A stretch of DNA of 64,000 bases from Allochromatium tepidum (GTDB lineage: Bacteria > Pseudomonadota > Gammaproteobacteria > Chromatiales > Chromatiaceae), in contig NZ_AP024563.1 of the NCBI RefSeq assembly GCF_018409545.1, forward strand, positions 2,968,001 to 3,032,000. Direction: 5' to 3'. Of the stretch, positions 1-8,306 are shown piece by piece. The position numbers were made by a program, and so were the translations under genes. The notes beneath the pieces were generated by a model, which saw only the letters and a program-made list of their open reading frames with translations, was not told where the DNA came from and ran no database searches. Within the stretch, counting starts at the first letter, position 1, and each line of letters begins with the position of its first letter.

Positions 1-414
1 CGTCTGTTCGAGCAGCGCCAGCGCCTCGGAACCGAGCCGGTCGAGATCGGGCTCGGTCTCCTGCACCACGCCCGGCCAGCGCAGCAGATCGAACGGAGTC
101 GGCTCCTGGGCGCGGCCGGTCAGCGCACCGAGTTCGCGCCCGGCGGCCAGCAGTTGCTCGACGAAGGGCCGGTTGATACGAATCGCGTTCGCTGCGCCCA
201 CGGCCGGGGCATAGCGCAGGGTGCAGTCGACCTTGCCGCGCTGGAGACGCGCCGCCAGACGGTTTCGCACCTGGGTGTCGAGTCCGCGCAGCTCCTCGGG
301 CAAGCGGATGTAAGGCTCCAGGAAGCGGTGATTGACCGTGCGCACTTCCCAGGTCAATTCACCAACATCGCCCGTCCGCGACTCGCGGGCGAAGGCCGTC
401 ATACTCTTGATCAT
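1..414 (-). CDS. yicC: YicC family endoribonuclease, 5' part
   Basis: The reverse strand from 414 opens with MIKSMTAFAR, the hallmark N-terminus of YicC proteins, and stays open for 138 codons to the window edge. The C-terminal half, which carries the DUF1732 domain, lies outside. YicC proteins are RNases involved in RNA turnover and stationary-phase survival in enterobacteria. The segment EVRTVNHRFLEPYIRLPEELR is the conserved N-terminal core of the family. The gene diverges from the kinase gene at 578. The start is the ATG at 412-414; a later in-frame ATG at 400-402 would cut into the conserved motif. Only the truncation by the window limits the call. Confidence 0.9.
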   Translation of the reverse strand, partial: MIKSMTAFARESRTGDVGELTWEVRTVNHRFLEPYIRLPEELRGLDTQVRNRLAARLQRGKVDCTLRYAPAVGAANAIRINRPFVEQLLAAGRELGALTGRAQEPTPFDLLRWPGVVQETEPDLDRLGSEALALLEQT

Positions 415-577
415 TGGTTCAGGGGCGTCTCTTGAGGGCGGGGAGCCTGTCTCGGATCGGCGGTCGAATAGAGGACGAATCGCTGCCGACCCGGCCAGAC
501 AGGGTTTATCATAAATCAGAACGCAGTATACCGCTCGCACCCCGTCAACGTCCGCGTGGAGATCCATCGTCCCGATC

Positions 578-1492
578 ATGGCCGCCGCACGAGAGACGCT
601 CCCACCGGGCACCCAGGTGGGCACCTACCGCATCGTCAAGCCGATCGCCAAGGGCGGCTTCAGCCTCATCTATCTGGCGACCGACGACGACACCGGCGAG
701 GAAGTGGTCATCAAGGAGTACATGCCCAAGAAGCTCGCGCGCCGCGATCGTGACCGGCGCGTGGTGCCGGCAGGCATCGAATATGCCGAGAGCCTCCATC
801 ACGGACGCAAGCTGTTCTTCCAGGAGGTCAAGGCGCTGGCGTCGCTGAAACATCCCAACATCGTGCGGGTGCTCGCCTTCTTCCTGGCCAACGACACCGG
901 CTACATGGTGATGCCCAACGAGCGCGGGCGCAATCTGGGGGCCTATCTGCGCGAGCGCAAGGGGGGGCTGAGCACCTCTTTCATCCTGGAGGTCTTCATC
1001 CCGGTGCTGGATGCGCTGGCGCTGCTGCACCGGCGCTCCATGGTCCATCTCGACGTCAAGCCCGGCAACATCCATCTGCGTCACGGCAACATGCCCCTGT
1101 TGCTCGATCTGGGCGCGGTCCATCCGCTCAATCGCGGTCGCTCGCACGGCGGACAGGTCATCACCGCCGGCTATTCGCCGGTCGAGCAGTATTTCCGTGC
1201 CGGTCAGGTCGGCCCCTGGACGGATGTCTACGCCGTGGGGGCCAGCATTCGCACCTGCATGGACGGCCGCACGCCCCAGCCGGCGCCGGAGCGCCAGAAG
1301 GAGGACAAGGTCGTTCCGGCCGTCGAGGCGCTCAAGGACCGCTATCCCGACTTCCTGCTCAAGGCGGTCGACTGGTCGATGTCGATGGAACCGGAGAAGC
1401 GCCCCCAGGATGCCGAAGAGCTGCTGGTGGCGCTCCTGCCCCATCTCGACGACCCGCATCTGGCGCGGATGCGCGAGGGCGGCGCGGACTGA
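578..1492 (+). CDS. Hanks-type Ser/Thr protein kinase
   Basis: Single-domain cytoplasmic kinase of 304 residues. Visible motifs are the glycine loop GGFSLIY (residues 26-32), the ATP-anchoring Lys46 in VVIKEYMP, a candidate helix-C Glu83, the catalytic loop HLDVKPGN (Asp159, Lys161, Asn164), and DLG in place of DFG at Asp177. The activation segment ends GYSPVEQY, a pattern common in bacterial kinases. There is no transmembrane segment or PASTA sensor. It diverges from yicC and lies 122 bases upstream of ppc on the same strand. Because HRD is replaced by HLD it belongs to the non-RD class, so activation-loop phosphorylation may not be needed. The substrate is unknown. Confidence 0.88.
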   Translation: MAAARETLPPGTQVGTYRIVKPIAKGGFSLIYLATDDDTGEEVVIKEYMPKKLARRDRDRRVVPAGIEYAESLHHGRKLFFQEVKALASLKHPNIVRVLAFFLANDTGYMVMPNERGRNLGAYLRERKGGLSTSFILEVFIPVLDALALLHRRSMVHLDVKPGNIHLRHGNMPLLLDLGAVHPLNRGRSHGGQVITAGYSPVEQYFRAGQVGPWTDVYAVGASIRTCMDGRTPQPAPERQKEDKVVPAVEALKDRYPDFLLKAVDWSMSMEPEKRPQDAEELLVALLPHLDDPHLARMREGGAD

Positions 1493-1614
1493 GTCGCCTG
1501 TGGTCGAGCGGGACACATGAACGGCCCGGAGCGGCTCTTTTGGCGACCGGGATAGGCTCGCGGTAGTATCCACGCCATTCCGGCTCTCCTTCCGCCACCG
1601 AACCTGGATTCCCG

Positions 1615-4407
1615 ATGAACGAACATCCCCAAACCCAGACGCTGGAACGCGACATCCAGCTCTACACCGCCCTGCTGGGTGAGGTGCTGCGCGAGCACAG
1701 CCGCAAGCGCGTACTGGTGGTCGTGGAGCGTCTGCGCGACGGCTTCATGCAGTTGCGCGAGCAGGAAGACCCCGAGCTGCGCCAGAAGCTGATGAAGCGC
1801 ATCGAGAGCCTCGACCCGCAGACGCTCGCCGAGGTCATCCGTGCCTTCACCATTTACTTCGGGCTGGTGAACGTGGCCGAGGAACTGAACGCGCATCTGG
1901 CGCGCATGGACATGATCGCTGCCGGCCGGCGGCTGTGGGTCGGTTCGTTCGACGACACGGTGCGCCGATTCAAGGAGGACGGCGTCAGTCCCGAGCACTT
2001 CCAGAGTCTGCTGGAGCATCTGATCTATCTGCCGGTCTTCACCGCCCATCCGACCGAGGCGCGTCGCCGGACCATTTCGGAGACCTTCAGACGCATCTTC
2101 CTCGCCGGACAGGATCTGCACCGGCTCAAGCTCAACGAGGAGGAGCTGGAGGACAAGCTCCAGGAGATCCTGACCCAGATCCAGATCCTGTGGAAGACCG
2201 ACGAGGTGCGCGTCCACAAGCCGCAGGTGACGGACGAGATCCGGCGCGGGCTGTACTTTTTCCGCGAATCGCTGTTCGAGGCCGTGCCCAAGGTCTACCG
2301 TTTCCTGGAGAAGGCGGTGCGGCGCAACTATGGCGCCGGCTGCGGCATCCGGGTGCCGAGCTTTATCCGCTTCGGTTCCTGGATCGGCGGCGACCGCGAC
2401 GGCAATCCCTTCGTCAAGCCCGAGACCACCGAGCTGGCGGTGCGCATGCACGCCGAGCTGATCCTGGAGGCCTATCTGGAGCGTCTCCAGGATCTGAGCC
2501 GGATGCTCAGTCATTCGAGCGCGCTCTGCCGGCCCTCGCCGGCCTTTCTCGACAGTCTCGATGCCGACGAGGAATACTGGGTCGGGGTCATGGGGCAGCG
2601 TCAGCGACGTTTTCTCTATGAGCCGTATCGGCGCAAGCTGGCGATGATGGGGCATCGGCTCCGGACCAATCTCGACCGGATCCGCCGGCGCATGGAGGGA
2701 CTCAGCGACGATGGGCTACCGGACGGCTATGCCGGCGAGTCCGTCCTCCTCGCCGATCTGCATCTGATCCGCGACTCGCTCATCCACCACGGCGACGCCG
2801 GCGCGGCGGCCGGTCCGCTACAGGATCTCATCCGACTGGTCGAGACCTTCGGCTTTCATCTGGTCCATCTCGACATCCGTCAGGAGTCGACCCGTCACAC
2901 CCAGGCCGTCACCGAGCTCTTCGCGCGTCAGCCCGGCGCGCCCTTCTATCAGGCGTTCAGCGAGGAACAACGGCTGATGGCGCTCGCCGAGGCCATCGCC
3001 CATCCGCATCCCTTCGTCATCGACAAGGCCACACTCACCCCGGAGACGCGCGAGACGCTGGAGACCTTCGAGGTCATCGCCCGGATGCGCGCCGAGGTCG
3101 GCGAGCGGGTGTTCGGGCAGTACGTCATTTCGATGACCCATGCCGCCAGTCATGTGATGGAGGTGATGCTGCTGGCGCGTCTGGCCGGACTGGTCGGTCT
3201 GGACAATCAGGGCTGGTTCTGCACCCTCCAGGTTTCGCCGCTGTTCGAGACCATCGAGGATTTGAGCCACATCGATCGGGTGATGAGTACGCTGTTCGAT
3301 GATCCGACCTATCTGGCGCTGCTGCGCGCCTCGGGCAATCAGCAGGAGGTGATGCTCGGCTATTCCGACTCGTGCAAGGACGGCGGCATCCTGGCGTCGA
3401 GCTGGAAGCTGTTCGAGGCGCAGAAGAAGGTCATCGCGCTGGCCGACGATCGGGGCGTGGCCTGTCGCCTGTTCCACGGGCGCGGCGGCACGGTCGGGCG
3501 CGGCGGCGGCCCGACCCATGAGGCGATCCTCGCCCAGCCGGTCGATACCGTGCATGGTCAGATCAAGTTCACCGAGCAGGGCGAGGTGTTGTCCTACCGT
3601 TATGCCAATCCGGAGACGGCGCGCTATGAGCTGACCATGGGCATCAGCGGACTGATCAAGGCCAGCCGCTGTCTGATCGAGCCGCCCGAGCCGGAACGCA
3701 ACGACTATCTGGCGATCATGGACGAGCTGGCGCGTCACGGCGAGGCGGCCTATCGAGCTCTGGTGCGTGATACCGAAGGGTTCCTCGATTATTTCTACGA
3801 ATGCACGCCGCTCGACGGCATCGCGCTTTTGAACATCGGTTCGCGTCCGGCGCATCGCAAGAAGGCCGACCGCTCGCTGTCGTCGATCCGCGCCATTCCC
3901 TGGGTGTTCGGCTGGGGGCAGGCGCGGGTGACGTTGCCGGCCTGGTTCAGCATCGGGCAGGCCATCGAGCGTTATCGCGGCCATGACCTCGAACGGCTGG
4001 CCAAGCTCCAGCGCATGTATCAAGACTGGCCCTATTTCCGGGCGCTGCTCTCCAATACGCAGATGTCGCTGTTCAAGGCCGAGATGCACATCGCGCGCGA
4101 ATATCTGCGCCTGGCCGAGGATCGCGAGCGCGCGGCTCAGATTCTGGGGCTGATCGAGGAGGAATATCAGCGGACCCTGGTTCAGGTGCTCAATGTCGCC
4201 GGTCTGCACGCGCTCATGGACGAGACCCCGGAGCTGCGTCACTCGCTCGCCCGGCGCAATCTCTATCTGGATCCGTTGAACCATATCCAGGTCGCGCTGC
4301 TGGAGCGCTATCGCTCGGAGGAGGACGAGGCACGGCGCGAGGAATGGCTCGATCCGCTACTGCGCTCGATCAATGCGCTGGCGGCCGGGATGCGGAATAC
4401 GGGGTGA
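1615..4407 (+). CDS. ppc: Phosphoenolpyruvate carboxylase
   Basis: Cytoplasmic enzyme of 930 residues that carboxylates PEP with bicarbonate to oxaloacetate, the anaplerotic feed of the TCA cycle. Family signatures are present in order: VFTAHPTEARRRT with the catalytic His145, the PEP/metal-binding region around GYSDSCKDGG, the glycine-rich loop FHGRGGTVGRGGGPTH, and a C-terminus ending GMRNTG. The length is slightly above the usual 880-920. The start at 1615 precedes the conserved first helix (ERDIQLYTALLGEVL). The last 51 bases overlap a truncated vapC on the other strand, so a foreign module has been joined to the 3' end of this gene without changing the protein. Confidence 0.97.
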   Translation: MNEHPQTQTLERDIQLYTALLGEVLREHSRKRVLVVVERLRDGFMQLREQEDPELRQKLMKRIESLDPQTLAEVIRAFTIYFGLVNVAEELNAHLARMDMIAAGRRLWVGSFDDTVRRFKEDGVSPEHFQSLLEHLIYLPVFTAHPTEARRRTISETFRRIFLAGQDLHRLKLNEEELEDKLQEILTQIQILWKTDEVRVHKPQVTDEIRRGLYFFRESLFEAVPKVYRFLEKAVRRNYGAGCGIRVPSFIRFGSWIGGDRDGNPFVKPETTELAVRMHAELILEAYLERLQDLSRMLSHSSALCRPSPAFLDSLDADEEYWVGVMGQRQRRFLYEPYRRKLAMMGHRLRTNLDRIRRRMEGLSDDGLPDGYAGESVLLADLHLIRDSLIHHGDAGAAAGPLQDLIRLVETFGFHLVHLDIRQESTRHTQAVTELFARQPGAPFYQAFSEEQRLMALAEAIAHPHPFVIDKATLTPETRETLETFEVIARMRAEVGERVFGQYVISMTHAASHVMEVMLLARLAGLVGLDNQGWFCTLQVSPLFETIEDLSHIDRVMSTLFDDPTYLALLRASGNQQEVMLGYSDSCKDGGILASSWKLFEAQKKVIALADDRGVACRLFHGRGGTVGRGGGPTHEAILAQPVDTVHGQIKFTEQGEVLSYRYANPETARYELTMGISGLIKASRCLIEPPEPERNDYLAIMDELARHGEAAYRALVRDTEGFLDYFYECTPLDGIALLNIGSRPAHRKKADRSLSSIRAIPWVFGWGQARVTLPAWFSIGQAIERYRGHDLERLAKLQRMYQDWPYFRALLSNTQMSLFKAEMHIAREYLRLAEDRERAAQILGLIEEEYQRTLVQVLNVAGLHALMDETPELRHSLARRNLYLDPLNHIQVALLERYRSEEDEARREEWLDPLLRSINALAAGMRNTG

Positions 4408-4563
4408 TGAGCCGCGGGTCGATTTGGCGATCCCGGTTTGCAGTTCGTGCAGCACGATCGCGGAAATGCCTACTTGCTTGGGGGGCGTGGCCAGCAGGCG
4501 CTCGGCCACTCGACCTTGCCCCTTGAAGAAGTAGATCAGTGTGTTGGTGTCCGGCAGATACAT
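4357..4563 (-). pseudogene. Truncated VapC-like PIN toxin
   Basis: Starts MYLPDTNTLIYFF, the standard VapC opening with the first acidic residue of the PIN site at Asp5, and continues to the second acidic block HELQTGIAKS. After about residue 50 the similarity stops and the frame runs antisense through the ppc 3' end, finishing at 68 residues against about 130 for a complete VapC. The last two acidic residues of the PIN active site are missing, so the RNase should be inactive. Its ATG overlaps the stop of the upstream antitoxin as TGATG, the usual vapBC coupling. The break falls close to the ppc stop codon. Confidence 0.75.
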
Positions 4564-4793
4564 CAGAACGGCTCGCGCCGGAGATCTGCACCCTGACCAC
4601 CGCGCAACGCCTCGGCATCGGGGAAATCGGGCCAGGCCCCGGCCGGTCGGCGGACCTCCTCGGGCCATTCGGTGGCGGTCCTCTCACGCACCAGCTCGGC
4701 GATCCAGCGACTGACGGGTACGCCCCGGCTCCCGGCCGATGCCTTCAAGCGCGATTCGGTTTCGTCATCGAGGTAGATAGTCACCTGCCCCAT
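4563..4793 (-). CDS. VapB/RHH-type antitoxin
   Basis: 76-residue protein beginning MGQVTIYLDDETESRLKASA, the beta-strand and helix of a ribbon-helix-helix DNA-binding domain, followed by a charged, Pro/Trp-rich tail typical of antitoxins that wrap the toxin. It is coupled to the truncated vapC downstream by a TGATG overlap. A GGAG lies 7 bases before the ATG, and a TATAAT sits a further 30 bases upstream. The toxin is broken, so this is probably an orphan antitoxin that may still bind its own promoter or another VapC. The family assignment rests on the N-terminal motif and the context. Confidence 0.75.
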   Translation of the reverse strand: MGQVTIYLDDETESRLKASAGSRGVPVSRWIAELVRERTATEWPEEVRRPAGAWPDFPDAEALRGGQGADLRREPF

Positions 4794-4825
4794 GGGCGAT
4801 CTCCACGTTAGAAATCATATGCCCA

Positions 4826-4831
4826 ATTATA
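4826..4831 (-). promoter_or_regulatory. -10 box for the antitoxin gene
   Basis: Reading the minus strand, a perfect TATAAT lies about 33 bases upstream of the antitoxin ATG. I do not see a good -35 hexamer at 17 bases. The AT-rich patch at 4800-4835 stands out from GC-rich surroundings. Confidence 0.45.
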
Positions 4832-4867
4832 CTGATCTGCGTCGAACCGTGCGGAGGCGCCCGGCGT

Positions 4868-5653
4868 TCAAATACGATAGGGCGCAAAGAGAAAGACCCA
4901 GGTGAGCCCGAGCAGTCCGACCAGCGTTGACCCCAGGGCGAGCCTGTAGGTCCGTCGCCAGCCGGCATTGGCCTTGCGCGTGATCCGGAAGTCCTCGACA
5001 TGGATGGTCTCGCAGGCGCCGTTGCCCATGTCGTCGCGCGTGATGCTGGTGCCGCGCTGGAAACCGCCGTCGTGCGAATAGGCGGCCAGTTGGCCGCGCA
5101 GATAGATCTGGTCGCCGACCTCTGCGGACTTGATCGCCTGCTGCACGAAGCCGACGTGACTGAGCAGATGGTTGTTGGAGAGCTGATTCCAGGCGAAGTC
5201 CTGCGCTGCCTGGGGGTCGTCGGTCGAGATCCAGCAGGTCCAGGTGCTGTTTTTGTAGCGCATGGCACGGAAGACATCGCCGGCGACATTCTCGCCCCAG
5301 ACCACGCACAGGTCGCGGATGTTGATGAAGTCCTGCCAGTCCTTGGTGTGGTAGATGTCCCAGAAGACGTCGCTGTCGTGCAGACTGACCACCACGCCAT
5401 CGAGTTCGTAGTCGAACTTCGGCTCGATGCGATAACGAATGCCCTCGGCCTCGATCTCGAACGGCTCGGTGAGGGTGCGCGTCTGACGCGGCTCGACCAG
5501 CCGTTCGAGATCATAGAACTCGGGCGGCGGAAACCGATCCTTCTTCCAATGGCTCCAGATCGCCAGACCCAGACTGGCCAGGAAGAACAGCAGAAAGAGC
5601 TGCTTGATCAGCCGCCAGGGAAACCCTGGTTCATCGAGCGAGACCGAACGCAT
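4868..5653 (-). CDS. Conserved membrane-anchored protein of unknown function
   Basis: 261 residues from the ATG at 5653, which has GGGGGT about 7 bases upstream. An ATG 8 codons earlier is possible. There is one N-terminal membrane helix (LIKQLFLLFFLASLGLAIW), a soluble domain of about 190 residues, and a second helix at the C-terminus (LALGSTLVGLLGLTWVFLF). This topology would put the soluble domain in the periplasm. The domain holds a strongly patterned block, RGTSITRDDMGNGACETI, which looks conserved. The gene overlaps the end of the upstream glycosyltransferase gene by 23 bases, suggesting co-transcription. I do not recognise a function. Confidence 0.6.
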   Translation of the reverse strand: MRSVSLDEPGFPWRLIKQLFLLFFLASLGLAIWSHWKKDRFPPPEFYDLERLVEPRQTRTLTEPFEIEAEGIRYRIEPKFDYELDGVVVSLHDSDVFWDIYHTKDWQDFINIRDLCVVWGENVAGDVFRAMRYKNSTWTCWISTDDPQAAQDFAWNQLSNNHLLSHVGFVQQAIKSAEVGDQIYLRGQLAAYSHDGGFQRGTSITRDDMGNGACETIHVEDFRITRKANAGWRRTYRLALGSTLVGLLGLTWVFLFAPYRI

Positions 5654-6794
5654 CGAGATACCCCCGTGCACCGACATCGAGCCGATAGTCGTTCACCGCC
5701 TCGCGCAAGACCTCGGGCGCCAGCGGCTCGCGCAGGGTCTGCTCCATGGCCCGCGCCAGCGCCTCGACGTCGCCGACCGGAACCAGCGGACCATAGCGCC
5801 CGTCCTGGAGGATCTCGCGCGGCCCGCTGCGACAGTCGGTCGCGACCACGGGCACGCCGAGTGCCAGTGACTCGGTCAGGACGTTGGGCGAGCCCTCCCA
5901 GCGCGAGGACAGCACGAACAGCCCCGCACGCGCCAGGAAGCGATACGGATTGGGATCGAACCCGTGCAGATCGACCGCCCCGCCGACACCCAATTCTTCC
6001 GCCAGCCGCTGGAGCCGCTCGCGCTGGCGTCCCTGACCGAGGATGAGCAGCCGGCAGGGGCGCTGCCGCTGTACCAGGGCGAAGGCACGGATGAGCGTCG
6101 TGAAATCCTTCTGGAGCCGCAGACCGCCGACACCCATGATCACCGGCGGCTCACCGGGCGCGAACCAGGGATGATCGAGCGGCGCGTGTGCGTTCTGCTC
6201 CAGCTCCGGGGTGATGTTGGGATTGCGCACGACCCGGATGCGATCGAGTGCAAGCCCAGTGATCGCGGCGACGTCCTCGGCCACGCCGCGCGAGACGGCG
6301 ATGACGCCGTCGGCACGCCGGTAGAGCGCACTCAGCTGACGCCGCTCCCACCAGCGCTTGAGCGGATTGCGCCCACGCGCGTTCCAGCGCTCGGACTGGG
6401 TGGTGCCCGGACGCAGGAAATAGCGCGTGTCGCCGGACTGGGACGCCTTGACGGCGAGCGCGACCCGATCGTCGTCGGTCTTGGCCGTGAGCACGATCGC
6501 CGGGCGCTCGCGTTCGACATAGTCGTGCAGGAAGCGGCGGCGCGCGCGTCGGTCGCGCTCGGTCAGATGATGCAGACGCACGCTCGCCGGCAGCGTATCC
6601 AGATAGGGCGCGTCGGGCGGACCGACCACGAAGTCGACCGTGAAGCCCTGTTCGGCGATGCCGTGCGCGATGTTGGTCATCATGCGCTCCACGCCGCCAT
6701 CGCCGAAGCTCGGCAGGAACAGACAGACGGGGCGCGACCGGCAGACGTCGGCGGTCGGCGTCGACTCTGGATTTGGCACGGATTCGGCTGACAC
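5631..6794 (-). CDS. GT4-type glycosyltransferase
   Basis: 387 residues, with a GT-B fold inferred. The N-terminal acceptor domain has the glycine motif PSFGDGGVERMMTNIA. The C-terminal donor domain has GVGGLRLQKDFTTLIRAF, and the signature SSRWEGSPNVLTESLALG contains the ExxxxxxxE nucleotide-sugar motif. It probably adds a sugar to a lipid-linked or LPS precursor at the inner membrane. I chose the GTG at 6794 because GGAG precedes it by 10 bases; the longer open frame to 6926 is low-complexity Arg/Gly sequence. It diverges from the O-antigen ligase gene. The C-terminal third is strikingly similar to the glycosyltransferase at 8270-9385, so the two are paralogues. Confidence 0.88.
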   Translation of the reverse strand: MSAESVPNPESTPTADVCRSRPVCLFLPSFGDGGVERMMTNIAHGIAEQGFTVDFVVGPPDAPYLDTLPASVRLHHLTERDRRARRRFLHDYVERERPAIVLTAKTDDDRVALAVKASQSGDTRYFLRPGTTQSERWNARGRNPLKRWWERRQLSALYRRADGVIAVSRGVAEDVAAITGLALDRIRVVRNPNITPELEQNAHAPLDHPWFAPGEPPVIMGVGGLRLQKDFTTLIRAFALVQRQRPCRLLILGQGRQRERLQRLAEELGVGGAVDLHGFDPNPYRFLARAGLFVLSSRWEGSPNVLTESLALGVPVVATDCRSGPREILQDGRYGPLVPVGDVEALARAMEQTLREPLAPEVLREAVNDYRLDVGARGYLDAFGLAR

Positions 6795-6881
6795 GGCGAC
6801 GGATCTCCATCCAGGCGGCGCGCGGCCGCGTCGAGTTGAGCCTGAAGGGCTGACGGCAAAGCGTCTACAAACCAGGCGGAG

Positions 6882-6900
6882 CACACTATTATAGCGGCTC
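6882..6900 (+). promoter_or_regulatory. Possible promoter for the O-antigen ligase gene
   Basis: TATTAT at 6887-6892 is preceded by TCTACA with a 17-base gap, a plausible sigma-70 pair pointing at the ligase gene. The same bases read TATAAT (6893-6888) on the minus strand, so the site may also serve the divergent glycosyltransferase gene. This is pattern only. Confidence 0.3.
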
Positions 6901-6938
6901 CAGCGCCCTCCCCGTCCGCCACCCACGCGAGAATCCGC

Positions 6939-8306
6939 ATGTCATCGACGCTCGACCGCTCACTTCCGCTCGTGCCCCCGGATGGCGTGGAGCGTCTCGG
7001 TCTGTTCGGACTCTATCTGTTCGCCGTCTTCGGCTGGCTCGGGACGACGCCCGCCACGCTCGGGCTGGCGCTGCTGACCCTGGCCTTCGTGCTGCACCGC
7101 CCGGATTGGCATGCGCTCGGTCGCGATCCGGTCGTGCGGCTGAGCCTGATCCTGATCGGTTTTCTGATCGTCCACAGCCTCGTCCTGGCCGGCCTGGCGC
7201 CCAGCACTGAACGGGCGGCGACCATCCTCGGCGGCGGCGGGGACTGGCTCAAGCTGATGCTCTTCATCCCGCTCGCCCACTGGTGCGCCGGTCGGCCCGA
7301 GCGGGTGCGCGGACTGCTGCTGCTCGCCGCGCTGGGATTCACGCTTGCGGTGCTGCGCAAGATCGACTGGGCGAACTTCGGACTGGAATTCTTCTCGACC
7401 CGCTTCGAGTCCTATCTGCCGGCGATCGCCTTCGGCATGTTCACCGGACTGGGCGCGCTCGGAATCATCGTCCTGCGTCAGGCATTCTGGGGACGCTTCG
7501 CGTCGGGCCGGCTGCGTCGCCTGGGCGTGACGCTCTGGGCGTTCTGGCTGCTGTTCATGCTCGAAGGGCTTTTGCTATCGCAGTCGCGCGGCTCCTGGCT
7601 GGCCTTTATTGGTGCACTGGCGCTGCTGGTCGTCCTCGAATGGCGCGCACACTCGGCCGCGACGGGCGCCCGGATCAGACGTCAGGGCTACCGACTCATC
7701 CTGCCCGTCGTCGGACTGGCGCTGCTCGGCGGACTGCTGGTACAGACCGAGATCGTTCAAAAACGCTTCACCGAACACACGGGCACCGTGCTCGAGATCG
7801 CGCGCGGTGAGACATCCGCCGTGGAGTCCGACCCCGTGGGACTGCGCTTCAAGGCCCTGCTGTTCGCGCGCGACACCTGGAGCGAGCGACCCTGGTTCGG
7901 CTGGGGCGCCGGCACCAGTCGCGAGCTGATCGCCGACAGCGGACGTCCCGAGGCGCTGTTCGACCACGACCACTGGCTGCCGCATCTGCACAACACCTAT
8001 GCCGAGATCCTGGTCCAGTTCGGCCTCGTCGGTCTGATCCTGATGACGGCCCTGGTCTGGACACTCGCACGCTCCGGTTTCAGGGCCGGCCGCGCCGGAC
8101 GCCTGCCCGCCGATCTCGGGCGCTTCTATCTGGCGGCGCTCGTCTTCGTGCTGATCTGGTGTCTGTTCAACTATCGCGTCGTGCGCACCGACTGGCTGTT
8201 CTTCTGGATCCTGGTCGCCGGCACCCTGCATGGACTCAGTCATGGGGCCGACACGCCCTCCCCCAAGACTCAGGCCCAGGCCGGCAGCCCCATGGCGTCG
8301 AGATAG
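6939..8306 (+). CDS. O-antigen ligase/polymerase-like membrane protein
   Basis: 455-residue polytopic inner-membrane protein with roughly ten hydrophobic segments and a large periplasmic loop. The stretch LLLSQSRGSWLAF followed by a loop containing WFGWGAG and LHNTYAEILVQFG matches the Wzy_C/WaaL pattern. Such proteins join undecaprenol-linked O-chains to lipid A core or polymerise repeat units. The flanking glycosyltransferases support a role in LPS or capsule assembly. The gene converges on the second glycosyltransferase with a 37-base overlap of the 3' ends. Sequence alone does not separate ligase from polymerase. Confidence 0.85.
   Translation: MSSTLDRSLPLVPPDGVERLGLFGLYLFAVFGWLGTTPATLGLALLTLAFVLHRPDWHALGRDPVVRLSLILIGFLIVHSLVLAGLAPSTERAATILGGGGDWLKLMLFIPLAHWCAGRPERVRGLLLLAALGFTLAVLRKIDWANFGLEFFSTRFESYLPAIAFGMFTGLGALGIIVLRQAFWGRFASGRLRRLGVTLWAFWLLFMLEGLLLSQSRGSWLAFIGALALLVVLEWRAHSAATGARIRRQGYRLILPVVGLALLGGLLVQTEIVQKRFTEHTGTVLEIARGETSAVESDPVGLRFKALLFARDTWSERPWFGWGAGTSRELIADSGRPEALFDHDHWLPHLHNTYAEILVQFGLVGLILMTALVWTLARSGFRAGRAGRLPADLGRFYLAALVFVLIWCLFNYRVVRTDWLFFWILVAGTLHGLSHGADTPSPKTQAQAGSPMASR

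Noticed and set aside
415..577. TATACT on the minus strand near 521-527 as the yicC promoter
   Set aside because: The only TTGACG nearby is 12 bases away, too close for a -35, so the pair is not convincing.
1342..2655. 437-codon frame across the kinase-ppc junction, minus strand
   Set aside because: Antisense to conserved kinase and PEPC residues, with no domain recognisable.
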